Assembly: GCA_017989575.1 (NCBI GenBank)
Contig: JAGNPP010000073.1
Coordinates: 1 to 10,006, forward strand
Origin: Chryseobacterium sp.
GTDB taxonomy: Bacteria > Bacteroidota > Bacteroidia > Flavobacteriales > Weeksellaceae
DNA: 10,006 nucleotides
Direction: 5' to 3'
The position numbers were made by a program, and so were the translations under genes. This document shows positions 1 through 6,207 of this stretch, piece after piece. The notes beneath the pieces are model-generated. The model saw only the letters and a list, made by a program, of their open reading frames with translations, ran no database searches and was not told where the DNA came from. Numbering within the stretch: the first letter of the stretch is position 1; the number at the start of each line of letters is the position of its first letter.

Positions 1-718
1 CTAAAACGAAGGAGGACCAAAGCGTCGTATTTCTCTTGAAAAGTCGGCCAGAAAAATGGCGGGCTGGGGTAGAAGTGATCTTGAATCCATTCAATGAAAA
101 ATCCTCGTACCAATCCAATTCCGTGATTTGATCCTCCGCATAATCCCATCTTTCGAAATGCGCGCCAACACCCAATCCGGAAATTACTTTCTTTACTTTC
201 GGTTGCAATTCTTTCACCGTTTTATAATCCAAATGGTCGTAATGATCGTGCGAAATAATCAGAAAATCGATCTCGGGCAAATCATCAACAGTATAAATAT
301 CCGTTCCAGCAAAGGCTTTCGTAGTTCCAGGAATCGGCGACGCATTGCCACTGAAAACCGGATCTACCAAAAACCGTTTCCCATCAATCTGAAAATAATA
401 AGACGAATGTCCCATCCAAACCATAAAATTCTCGGTGATTGGTTGGCTTTTCAAATCGGTTTTTACGCTTGGGATTGTGTGGTCGGGCGTTTTGTTTGGC
501 GTTTTATCGGTCAGGAATTCCCACATCACTTGTCGCATCGTGAAACCTTCTGCCAAAGATGGCGTGATGCTAAGATTCTGAAAAGTTCCGTCTTTGTAAT
601 TGGGCGATTTTTTGATTCGTTCCAATCGTTTTCCCTTTATTGATCCTCCAAAAATAGGATGATTAAATATCAAAAAGACAACAGCAATGAGACCAATAAA
701 AGCAAAATATTTGAGCAT
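1..718 (-). CDS. MBL-fold metallo-hydrolase, membrane-anchored, NAPE-PLD/UlaG-like (partial, 3' end outside window)
   Basis: Only the first 239 codons are visible; the frame stays open to base 1, so the C-terminus is missing. Residues 3-18 form a hydrophobic segment that should anchor the protein in the membrane or act as an uncleaved signal. The metallo-beta-lactamase fold starts near residue 99 with WMGHSS and DGKRFLVDPVFSGNASP, as in the family of N-acyl-phosphatidylethanolamine phospholipase D and UlaG-like hydrolases. The metal site is clear: SHDHYDH (His157, His159, Asp161, His162) and PARHFSGR (His221). Family members cleave phosphoester or lactone bonds using one or two metal ions, usually zinc; the substrate here cannot be read from sequence. 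Start: ATG at 718-716, directly before the hydrophobic segment. It lies 71 bases downstream of the zinc-ribbon gene on the same strand, with a possible promoter of its own between them. Family call is firm, exact function unknown. Confidence 0.9.
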   Translation of the reverse strand, partial: MLKYFAFIGLIAVVFLIFNHPIFGGSIKGKRLERIKKSPNYKDGTFQNLSITPSLAEGFTMRQVMWEFLTDKTPNKTPDHTIPSVKTDLKSQPITENFMVWMGHSSYYFQIDGKRFLVDPVFSGNASPIPGTTKAFAGTDIYTVDDLPEIDFLIISHDHYDHLDYKTVKELQPKVKKVISGLGVGAHFERWDYAEDQITELDWYEDFSLNGFKITSTPARHFSGRLFKRNTTLWSSFVL

Positions 719-731
719 AATTTTTTTTGAA

Positions 732-781
732 TGAGACGAAGCTAAGAATATTTTACTTTAAATCGATTTTAAATCGTCTCA
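732..781. repeat. Inverted repeat in the gap between zinc-ribbon and MBL genes
   Basis: TGAGACGA at 732-739 is matched perfectly in inverted orientation by TCGTCTCA at 774-781. The interior contains a second perfect palindrome, AAATCGATTT, at 760-769. No T-run follows either arm on its own strand, so this is not a typical intrinsic terminator. The right arm overlaps the candidate minus-strand -7 box (780-787) of the MBL gene, so an operator role is possible but unproven. Confidence 0.5.
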
Positions 782-787
782 AAAATA
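780..787 (-). promoter_or_regulatory. Candidate -7 box for the MBL-fold gene
   Basis: On the minus strand this reads TATTTTTG, an exact match to the Bacteroidetes -7 consensus TAnnTTTG. It would start transcription about 55 bases before the ATG at 718. There is no TTG at the usual 17-23 base distance upstream, so the call is weak. The box begins only three bases past the stop codon of the zinc-ribbon gene. Confidence 0.35.
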
Positions 788-789
788 AA

Positions 790-1146
790 TCAATCTATTG
801 TTTTCTTGACGAGCAAAATCCACTCGCTGTCCAAGATTTTGTAACCCTGATCGTAAACGAAAAAATATTGCGAACCATTTTTGTAAGTCACAATTTGCGT
901 CACATAATCAAAATCGAAACCTAAGCTTTGTAATTTGAGTTTGGTGATTTTGGTTTTTCCTTCGTGATTATTTTCGGAGAGGATTCGGAAGTTTTTGCGG
1001 AGCCTGTTGTTCACGTTCCGCATATAGTTGGTCGAGTTTTTATTCTGCTTGTTGTTGAAGGCGTTTCGGCAGGCATCGGAACAGAATTTCTTGTCGGATC
1101 GGCCGATGATTTTGTCGCCACATTCTGGGCAGGTCTGGGTTTCCAT
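790..1146 (-). CDS. Small zinc-ribbon protein (DUF2116-like), hypothetical
   Basis: This 118-residue protein opens with a four-cysteine zinc-binding knuckle: Cys6 and Cys9 (CPEC), Cys22 and Cys26 (FCSDAC), followed by RNAFNNKQNKN. That arrangement resembles short zinc-ribbon proteins annotated as DUF2116 in Chryseobacterium and relatives. The middle part (residues 38-65) is rich in Asn, Arg and Lys and could contact nucleic acid. The C-terminal part (about 75-118) has alternating hydrophobic residues suggesting a small beta domain (YVTQIVTYKNGSQYFFVYDQGYKIL). Function is unknown; a structural zinc site and a possible nucleic-acid or protein-binding role are all that can be inferred. The start is ATG at 1146-1144, directly before the zinc motif. 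Upstream lies the inverted-repeat segment 1198-1334. Confidence 0.8.
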   Translation of the reverse strand: METQTCPECGDKIIGRSDKKFCSDACRNAFNNKQNKNSTNYMRNVNNRLRKNFRILSENNHEGKTKITKLKLQSLGFDFDYVTQIVTYKNGSQYFFVYDQGYKILDSEWILLVKKTID

Positions 1147-1197
1147 TGGTGTGTTTTTATAATTAAAATTAAAAAGTTTTTATTAATGAAAATCATT

Positions 1198-1334
1198 AAC
1201 CACAAAAGTCACAAAAGAAATTATTGAAAAATATTTCTGTAAAAAAACAATAAATTAACATTCTAAAAGCATTTCCTTTTTTGAACTTTTGCAAAGCTTA
1301 TTAAAGGCCAAAAGCTTTTGTTACTTTTGTGGTT
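1198..1334. repeat. MITE-like segment with 20-bp terminal inverted repeats
   Basis: The left end (1198-1217) reads AACCACAAAAGTCACAAAAG. The right end (1315-1334) is its inverse, CTTTTGTTACTTTTGTGGTT, matching at 19 of 20 positions. The 137-bp segment is AT-rich, has no convincing ORF, and contains a further perfect palindrome, CAAAAGCTTTTG, at 1309-1320. The right end carries TACTTTTG (1322-1329), matching the Bacteroidetes -7 consensus and facing outward. No clear target-site duplication is visible in the flanks, so a non-autonomous transposable element is an inference; a paired regulatory site is the alternative. Confidence 0.5.
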
Positions 1335-1340
1335 TCAAAA

Positions 1341-1868
1341 TTATTTCTGTTCAACTTTTTTCTTTATCAATTTTCCATTTTCCTCACTCATATCTTTCTC
1401 CAAATAAAAAATTTGGTTGTTCTCACGAAAGATTCTTTTTTGCAAATCAACCTTGCTAATTCCATCGCAACCAGTCAGAATCAAAAATCTATCGACGATT
1501 TTTTTCCAATTTCCCTTGATGTTAGAATAAGTTTCCATCGCGTAGGTGCAACCATTCATTGGTGCTTGGTAGATTGAGATTTCGTCGGTTCCATCTCGGT
1601 TCAGGTCGCCTTCGTTGATGAGGATGAGTTCGCAACAACCGGTTTTTATCGGTTTTAATTTCTTATCAGAAAACCGAATTTCATATTCTGCTGGCGATCC
1701 GTCTTCGATTGGATTTCCTTTCGCTTCTTTAGTTTTGATGACGCTTGCGATAACTTTTTTGCCATTTCCAAGAAAATTACCCTCAATTTTCTCTCCGATT
1801 TTTTTATCGGTCGAAGTTTGACCAAAACTGAAAATTCCGATTGTCATTAAGATTAAAGTCAATTTCAT
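1341..1868 (-). CDS. Secreted protein with a calcium-loop-like motif, hypothetical
   Basis: The 175-residue product begins with a signal peptide (MKLTLILMTIGIFSFGQ) typical of exported Flavobacteriia proteins. The mature part contains EGDLNRDGTDEISIY (residues 86-100), which matches the Dx[DN]xDGxxD-type calcium loop found in FG-GAP/VCBS-like repeats and dockerins, here as a single copy. Cysteines at 78, 79, 107 and 134 could form disulphides outside the cytoplasm. The family is not recognised. The start codon overlaps the stop of the upstream lipoprotein gene (ATGA at 1868-1865), so the two are almost certainly translated from one mRNA, and may act together in the cell envelope. Confidence 0.8.
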   Translation of the reverse strand: MKLTLILMTIGIFSFGQTSTDKKIGEKIEGNFLGNGKKVIASVIKTKEAKGNPIEDGSPAEYEIRFSDKKLKPIKTGCCELILINEGDLNRDGTDEISIYQAPMNGCTYAMETYSNIKGNWKKIVDRFLILTGCDGISKVDLQKRIFRENNQIFYLEKDMSEENGKLIKKKVEQK

Positions 1869-2344
1869 ATCACAGATTTTAATTTTTTATTGAGAACCAA
1901 ACTATCGCTGAATTTCTCAATTTTCATTGTCAATATTTTCGGTTTGGCGAAACGTTCGATTGGCGCTTCGCAAGTTCCAGTACGTGTGATGCTTTCGATT
2001 TGAAATTCGATTTCAGATTTGTCAACAAATTTATATTTTCCATCGATGGAGGTGAAGCAGTCATTCCCACATTCCCAACTGTTGTAACTTGTGAATTTTT
2101 CCTTGTCAGTAAACTCAATCGCAGAGAAATTCCAAATGAGCGCCGTGTCATTTTTCTTATTTAAAATAAATTGCTTCTCACCGATTTCATATCCAATCAA
2201 TTTTTCATTCTTGATGAGCCAAATGGAATTATTTAGATAATTCTCATAGTTCTTAACAACAGTTTTTTCGTTTTTCTTTTCGCAATTGATTAGAAAAATT
2301 AAGGTGAGAAAAGAGTAGAGGATAGTTTGGATATTTTTTGTCAT
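1865..2344 (-). CDS. Putative lipoprotein, hypothetical
   Basis: The 159-residue product has a lipoprotein signal sequence: hydrophobic residues 8-20 followed by LINC, with Cys21 as the lipidation site, then the charged stretch EKKNEK. The rest looks like a small beta-rich domain (NSIWLIKNEKLIGYEIGEKQFILNKKNDTALIWNFSAIEF) with later cysteines in WECGNDC and GTCEAP. No known family is recognised. A well-formed promoter lies just upstream (2362-2390). The stop codon overlaps the start of the following secreted-protein gene, which makes a two-gene operon. Localisation to the periplasmic or outer membrane face is inferred from the lipobox only. Confidence 0.8.
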   Translation of the reverse strand: MTKNIQTILYSFLTLIFLINCEKKNEKTVVKNYENYLNNSIWLIKNEKLIGYEIGEKQFILNKKNDTALIWNFSAIEFTDKEKFTSYNSWECGNDCFTSIDGKYKFVDKSEIEFQIESITRTGTCEAPIERFAKPKILTMKIEKFSDSLVLNKKLKSVI

Positions 2345-2361
2345 TTGGTTTTGTTTTAAAT

Positions 2362-2390
2362 CAAATTTATAAAATCCTTCTCAATTACAA
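2362..2390 (-). promoter_or_regulatory. Promoter of the lipoprotein/secreted-protein operon
   Basis: Read on the minus strand: TTG (complement of 2388-2390), an 18-base spacer, then TAAATTTG (complement of 2362-2369). This matches the Bacteroidetes primary sigma-factor consensus exactly. Transcription would begin near 2357, giving a leader of only about 13 bases before the ATG at 2344. Confidence 0.6.
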
Positions 2391-2403
2391 ACGATTACAA
2401 ACG
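2384..2403. repeat. Perfect 10-bp tandem repeat over the -33 box
   Basis: ATTACAAACG occurs twice with no gap (2384-2393 and 2394-2403). The first copy covers the -33 TTG of the minus-strand promoter, and the second lies one helical turn further upstream. Two binding sites on the same DNA face are typical of regulator binding, but no regulator can be named. Confidence 0.55.
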
Positions 2404-2522
2404 GATATAAATACTTTTCTACCGATTAACGTTTTCATTTTGTTGAAAATTTGCAGTAAGAAAATCAGGAAACACGATGATACGTTCTGATTTTAAAAGT
2501 CTAATCTAAAAAATTATTTATT

Positions 2523-2855
2523 ATGTCGTTAAGAAACAAAGTGGCACTGATTGGTCACACAGGAAAAGAAGTAGAAATTTTCAACTTCGAAAGTGGAAAC
2601 AGAAAAGCAAGTGTGACGCTTGCAACCAATGATTACTACACCAACGCTAATGGCGAGAAAGTAGAAGAAACGCAATGGCACAATTTGGTTGCTTATGGCA
2701 AAACTGCCGAAGTGATGGAAAAGTATATGCCGAAAGGCAAAGAAATCGCTATCGAAGGAAAGTTAACATACAGATCCTACGATGACAAAGATGGGGTAAA
2801 ACGAATGATAACCGAAATCCGTGTGGAAGAATTGGTTCTTTTGGGCTCCAAATAA
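2523..2855 (+). CDS. ssb: Short single-stranded DNA-binding protein
   Basis: The 110-residue protein is a single OB-fold of the bacterial SSB family, which coats single-stranded DNA during replication, repair and recombination. Recognisable features are the N-terminal strand MSLRNKVALIGHTGKEVE, the VTLATNDYY strand (31-39), the TQWHNLVAYGKTAEVMEKYMPKG segment (50-72) with the aromatic Trp52, and the IEGKLTYRSYDDKDGVKR hairpin (77-94). The protein stops right after the fold at LLGSK. It therefore lacks the long flexible tail and acidic tip (DDDIPF type) with which replicative SSBs recruit partner proteins. It is probably an accessory paralogue rather than the main replicative SSB. The start has no Shine-Dalgarno sequence but an A/T-rich leader, normal for this phylum. 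A strong terminator follows. Confidence 0.9.
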   Translation: MSLRNKVALIGHTGKEVEIFNFESGNRKASVTLATNDYYTNANGEKVEETQWHNLVAYGKTAEVMEKYMPKGKEIAIEGKLTYRSYDDKDGVKRMITEIRVEELVLLGSK

Positions 2856-2867
2856 TCTACATTACTC

Positions 2868-2904
2868 AAACCTTGGCAAGTCAAAAGCTTGTCAGGGTTT
2901 TTCA
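2868..2904 (+). terminator. Intrinsic terminator after ssb
   Basis: A 13-bp stem (AAACCTTGGCAAG at 2868-2880 with CTTGTCAGGGTTT at 2888-2900) closes a 7-base loop and contains two G-U pairs. A T-rich tract follows directly. It sits 20 bases before the HRDC gene, so that gene needs read-through or a separate promoter. Confidence 0.85.
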
Positions 2905-2920
2905 TTTTTAAAATTACAAT

Positions 2921-3364
2921 ATGATGAAAGTTAAAGTTTTTAAAATCAGAATTTCAGATGAATTTTTAACAGCCGATCAAAACGTGATTAATGATTTTCT
3001 TACGCAAAATGAAGTGATTCACACCAATTCAAAATTAATTGAAGAAGAGATTAATTATTGGTCTGTGTTAATTTCTTATGAGGAAAAAAAGTTGAAAACT
3101 AGTTCCAGTAAAGCAACTCCAGTTTCCGAAGAAGAACTCTCGGAAGAAGAATTAATAATCTATAATAAATTAAAAGATTGGCGATCAGAAAAAGCGAAGG
3201 AAGCTCAATTGCCAGCTTATATAATTTTTCATAATGCGCATTTGGTGTCTATTGCAAGGTACAAACCGAGTAATTTGGAAGACTTGGAACAAATCAACGG
3301 ACTTGGAAAATCTAAAACAGAAAAGTACGGCATAGAAATTATTGAAGTTTTGGAAAATGCTTAA
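2921..3364 (+). CDS. HRDC domain protein
   Basis: The 147-residue protein ends in an HRDC domain (about residues 74-145): SEEELIIYNKLKDWRSEKAKEAQLPAYIIFHNAHL, then the typical LEDLEQINGLGKSKTEKYGIEIIEVL. HRDC domains occur at the C-terminus of RecQ helicases and RNase D and bind nucleic acids or partner proteins. Here the domain stands without a helicase or nuclease. The N-terminal part (1-55) is a small mixed domain (VKVFKIRISDEFLTADQNVINDFLTQNEV, then YWSVLISYEE), joined by a Ser/Glu-rich linker (60-76). The role is unknown. The first two codons are both ATG; a start at 2924 is equally possible. The location behind ssb hints at DNA metabolism, but the terminator between them weakens the case for an operon. 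No exact promoter consensus is visible close upstream. Confidence 0.85.
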   Translation: MMKVKVFKIRISDEFLTADQNVINDFLTQNEVIHTNSKLIEEEINYWSVLISYEEKKLKTSSSKATPVSEEELSEEELIIYNKLKDWRSEKAKEAQLPAYIIFHNAHLVSIARYKPSNLEDLEQINGLGKSKTEKYGIEIIEVLENA

Positions 3365-3518
3365 TGTTCATTTTGAAGATGTCATTATTCTATGTTGGGT
3401 TTTATTTTTTTCGAACTTAAAATATTTCATATTAATTACTACTAAATTTTGTGAGCTTTGAGTTCAAAAAAAATGACTCATTATTGAGATATTAAGATAA
3501 AAATAACATTTCCGAAGA

Positions 3519-3547
3519 TTGATTTTGTAATTTATCTCTTATTTTTG
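3519..3547 (+). promoter_or_regulatory. Promoter of ppc, predicting a leaderless mRNA
   Basis: TTG at 3519-3521, an 18-base spacer and TATTTTTG at 3540-3547 match the Bacteroidetes consensus exactly. The G of the -7 box is only four bases before the ATG at 3552, so transcription should begin at or next to the start codon. Confidence 0.55.
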
Positions 3548-3551
3548 TTAA

Positions 3552-6098
3552 ATGCTAAACGATCAGAAAATTGAAAAATTCAGGCAAATTGTAGAAAATA
3601 AGTTTCAAATCTACAACTCGCTCTTTATGAGTTTGCCGTATGATAAAATGACAAATATAGGGATGTTGTTGCCTTTTCTTTACGAAGAAAGCAAAGACGG
3701 CTATCAACTTGGGAAGTCTCCGGAAGAGATTGTGGAAGAATTTTTCCAAAAACATACCGAGCTTGAAACCGAAGACCAAAAACTCGAATTGCTTTTTAAA
3801 ATCATACAATATATAGAAAGACAAGTTGTACTTTTTGATAGTATAGAAGACGCCGCTTTCCAACAACTTCACTCAGAAAGTGATTCCGGAACGGTGATGA
3901 ATCTCTACGATAGAGCCAATCAGGAACAGCACTTGGAAGCGATTAGAAAAAAGATGGACGATTTTGCCATAAAGATTGTTTTCACAGCGCACCCAACGCA
4001 GTTTTATCCAAACGCGGTTCAAAGAATCATCCACGATTTGCGTGATGCAATCATCAATGATTCTGTGACACAGATTGATACATTGCTTCAGCAGTTGGGA
4101 AAAACGCCTTTCGTTAACAAAGAACGTCCAACGCCTTTGGACGAAGCGATGAGCATCATTTATTACCTGAGATATGTTTATTATCAAAGTATTGGCGAAC
4201 TTTATAGAAAAATAAAACAAGTTTACGGAACTTCCAATTTTACACCGAATACAGATATTATCCAATTGGGATTTTGGCCAGGTGGTGACAGAGATGGAAA
4301 TCCGTTTGTAACGGCTGACATTACAATGAAAGTTGCTGAGGAATTGAGAATTTCAATCTTGAAAGATTATTATGGACATCTGAAAATAGTAAGAAGAAGA
4401 TTAAGTTTCCGTGGCGTTTCTGATGTTTTGAAAGCGGTGAGCAAAAGGATCTACGATTCAATTTTCCAAGAAGATGTGAGGATTTCTGCAGAAGAAATCA
4501 TTGCTGAATTAGATAAAGCCGAAAAGATATTAAAGGAAGAGCACAACGGACTTTTCTTTGGCGTTTTGGATGATTTCAGAGATCGTGTGAAGATTTTCGG
4601 GACGCACTTTGCGACTTTGGATATTCGTCAAGATAGTAGGATTCATCAAAATGTGATTGATGATATTTTCAAAAAAGTCATTGATGGAAACGTAGATTCC
4701 AGAACAAATGATGAGAAAATCGACTTACTTTTAGATTCTGGAATTGTTTTGAATCCTGATGATTTCGAAGATGAGATGACTTGTGAAACTTTGAAAAGTA
4801 TTTATAACATCAAAGTGATTCAAGAAAACAATGGCGAACGAGGAATGCACCGTTACATTATTTCAAATTCAGACGAAGTGAAAGACGTGATGAACGTTTA
4901 TGCAATGATGAAACTTTGTGGTTATAAAGATGAAGATATCAACATCGATATTGTACCGCTTTTTGAAACGATGGAAGGTCTCGACAAATCTGAAAACGTG
5001 ATGAAAACTTTGTACGATCATCCTGTTTACAAAAAACATCTCGCAAGAAGAAACAACAAGCAAATCATTATGCTTGGTTTCTCCGACGGAACCAAAGATG
5101 GTGGCTATTTGAAAGCAAACTGGCAAATCTATACATCAAAAGAAAAACTGACTAAAATCTCTGAGGAAAACGGAATGAAAGTCGTTTTCTTCGACGGTAG
5201 AGGCGGACCACCAGCAAGAGGTGGTGGAAAAACCCACGATTTCTACGCTTCACAAGGCAAAACAATTGCGAACAACCAAATCGAATTAACGATCCAAGGA
5301 CAAACCATTACAAGTGTTTTCGGAAACAAGGATCAAGCGAAATTTAACTTCGAACAGTTGTTGACCGCTGGGATTGAGAATGATGTTTTCAAAAGCGTCA
5401 AGAAAGACCTTAATGATAAAGAAAGACAATTGATCTCAGAATTAGCTGACATCAGTTATCAAAAATATTCCGATTTGAAAGCACATCCAATGTTTGTGCC
5501 TTATCTTCAGGAAATGAGTACGTTAGAATATTACGGGCGTACAAACATCGGAAGCCGACCAAGCAAAAGAGGCGCAGGTTCTGAACTGAAGTTTGAAGAT
5601 CTGAGAGCAATTCCTTTCGTAGGATCGTGGTCGCAATTGAAACAGAATGTACCTGGTTTCTTCGGATTTGGATTTGCTTTGAAAACTTTGATGGATGCTG
5701 GAAGATTTGACGAAATCAAGGATTTGTACAAAGGTTCAGATTTCTTTAAAACATTAGTCCTGAACTCGATGATGAGTATGAACAAGACTTATTTCCCGTT
5801 GACTTATTATATGAGAAATAATGAGAAATTTGGTGAGTTTTGGAATATTCTTTTCGCTGAGTTTTCTCTTTCCAAAGAAATGATGCTGGAATTAACTGGT
5901 TACAAAATCCTGATGCAAGAAGAACCGTTGAATCGTAAATCTGTCAAGATTCGTGAGAAAATCGTACTTCCACTTTTGAGTATTCAACAATATGCATTGA
6001 TGAAAATCCAGAAAGGAGAAGGCAATCGCGAAAGTTATGAGAAACTTGTGATGCGTTCTCTGTTTGGAAATATTAATGCAAGTAGAAATTCTGCCTAA
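3552..6098 (+). CDS. ppc: Phosphoenolpyruvate carboxylase
   Basis: The 848-residue enzyme adds bicarbonate to phosphoenolpyruvate to give oxaloacetate and phosphate in the cytoplasm, refilling the TCA cycle. Family landmarks appear in order: FTAHPTQ (144-150) with the catalytic His147; GFWPGGDRDGNP (240-251), phosphoenolpyruvate-site arginine region; VPLFETMEGL (468-477); MLGFSDGTKDGGY (507-519); the glycine-rich loop FFDGRGGPPARGGG (546-559); GSRPSKR (667-673). Length fits bacterial PEPC (about 850-950) at the short end. Deviations from the proteobacterial type are Gln for Glu after TAHPT, GRGGPPARGGG instead of GRGGTVGRGGG, and an end RNSA instead of RNTG; the terminal Asn, linked to aspartate inhibition in E. 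coli, remains. These are probably lineage differences. The ATG at 3552 follows a promoter directly. A strong terminator follows the gene. Confidence 0.97.
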   Translation: MLNDQKIEKFRQIVENKFQIYNSLFMSLPYDKMTNIGMLLPFLYEESKDGYQLGKSPEEIVEEFFQKHTELETEDQKLELLFKIIQYIERQVVLFDSIEDAAFQQLHSESDSGTVMNLYDRANQEQHLEAIRKKMDDFAIKIVFTAHPTQFYPNAVQRIIHDLRDAIINDSVTQIDTLLQQLGKTPFVNKERPTPLDEAMSIIYYLRYVYYQSIGELYRKIKQVYGTSNFTPNTDIIQLGFWPGGDRDGNPFVTADITMKVAEELRISILKDYYGHLKIVRRRLSFRGVSDVLKAVSKRIYDSIFQEDVRISAEEIIAELDKAEKILKEEHNGLFFGVLDDFRDRVKIFGTHFATLDIRQDSRIHQNVIDDIFKKVIDGNVDSRTNDEKIDLLLDSGIVLNPDDFEDEMTCETLKSIYNIKVIQENNGERGMHRYIISNSDEVKDVMNVYAMMKLCGYKDEDINIDIVPLFETMEGLDKSENVMKTLYDHPVYKKHLARRNNKQIIMLGFSDGTKDGGYLKANWQIYTSKEKLTKISEENGMKVVFFDGRGGPPARGGGKTHDFYASQGKTIANNQIELTIQGQTITSVFGNKDQAKFNFEQLLTAGIENDVFKSVKKDLNDKERQLISELADISYQKYSDLKAHPMFVPYLQEMSTLEYYGRTNIGSRPSKRGAGSELKFEDLRAIPFVGSWSQLKQNVPGFFGFGFALKTLMDAGRFDEIKDLYKGSDFFKTLVLNSMMSMNKTYFPLTYYMRNNEKFGEFWNILFAEFSLSKEMMLELTGYKILMQEEPLNRKSVKIREKIVLPLLSIQQYALMKIQKGEGNRESYEKLVMRSLFGNINASRNSA

Positions 6099-6153
6099 GG
6101 TAAGATTCAAGAAGAAATTAAAAAGAGTCAAGTTGATGATTCTATTAAAAATG

Positions 6154-6182
6154 AAACCTCTCAAGTGATTGAGAGGTTTTTG
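6154..6182. terminator. Terminator shared by convergent ppc and dapB-like genes
   Basis: A perfect 11-bp stem (AAACCTCTCAA at 6154-6164, TTGAGAGGTTT at 6169-6179) closes the loop GTGA. T-rich sequence follows on the plus strand (ttttt then TGTTTG), and on the minus strand the hairpin is followed by CATTTTTAAT. It can therefore stop transcription from both sides. Confidence 0.88.
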
Positions 6183-6207
6183 TTTGTTTCAGAGAATAAT
6201 TTTTAAA

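Noticed and set aside
128..643. Plus-strand open frame of 171 codons
   Set aside because: It lies opposite the MBL-fold gene, whose minus-strand frame has full family motifs; the plus-strand translation has no recognisable domain.
1011..1227. Small frames on both strands over the zinc-ribbon gene
   Set aside because: They overlap the four-cysteine protein in other frames and show no domain or start signal.
2446..2453. AAAATTTG as a -7 box for ssb
   Set aside because: The first base of the consensus is wrong and no TTG lies 17-23 bases upstream; no ssb promoter can be assigned with confidence.
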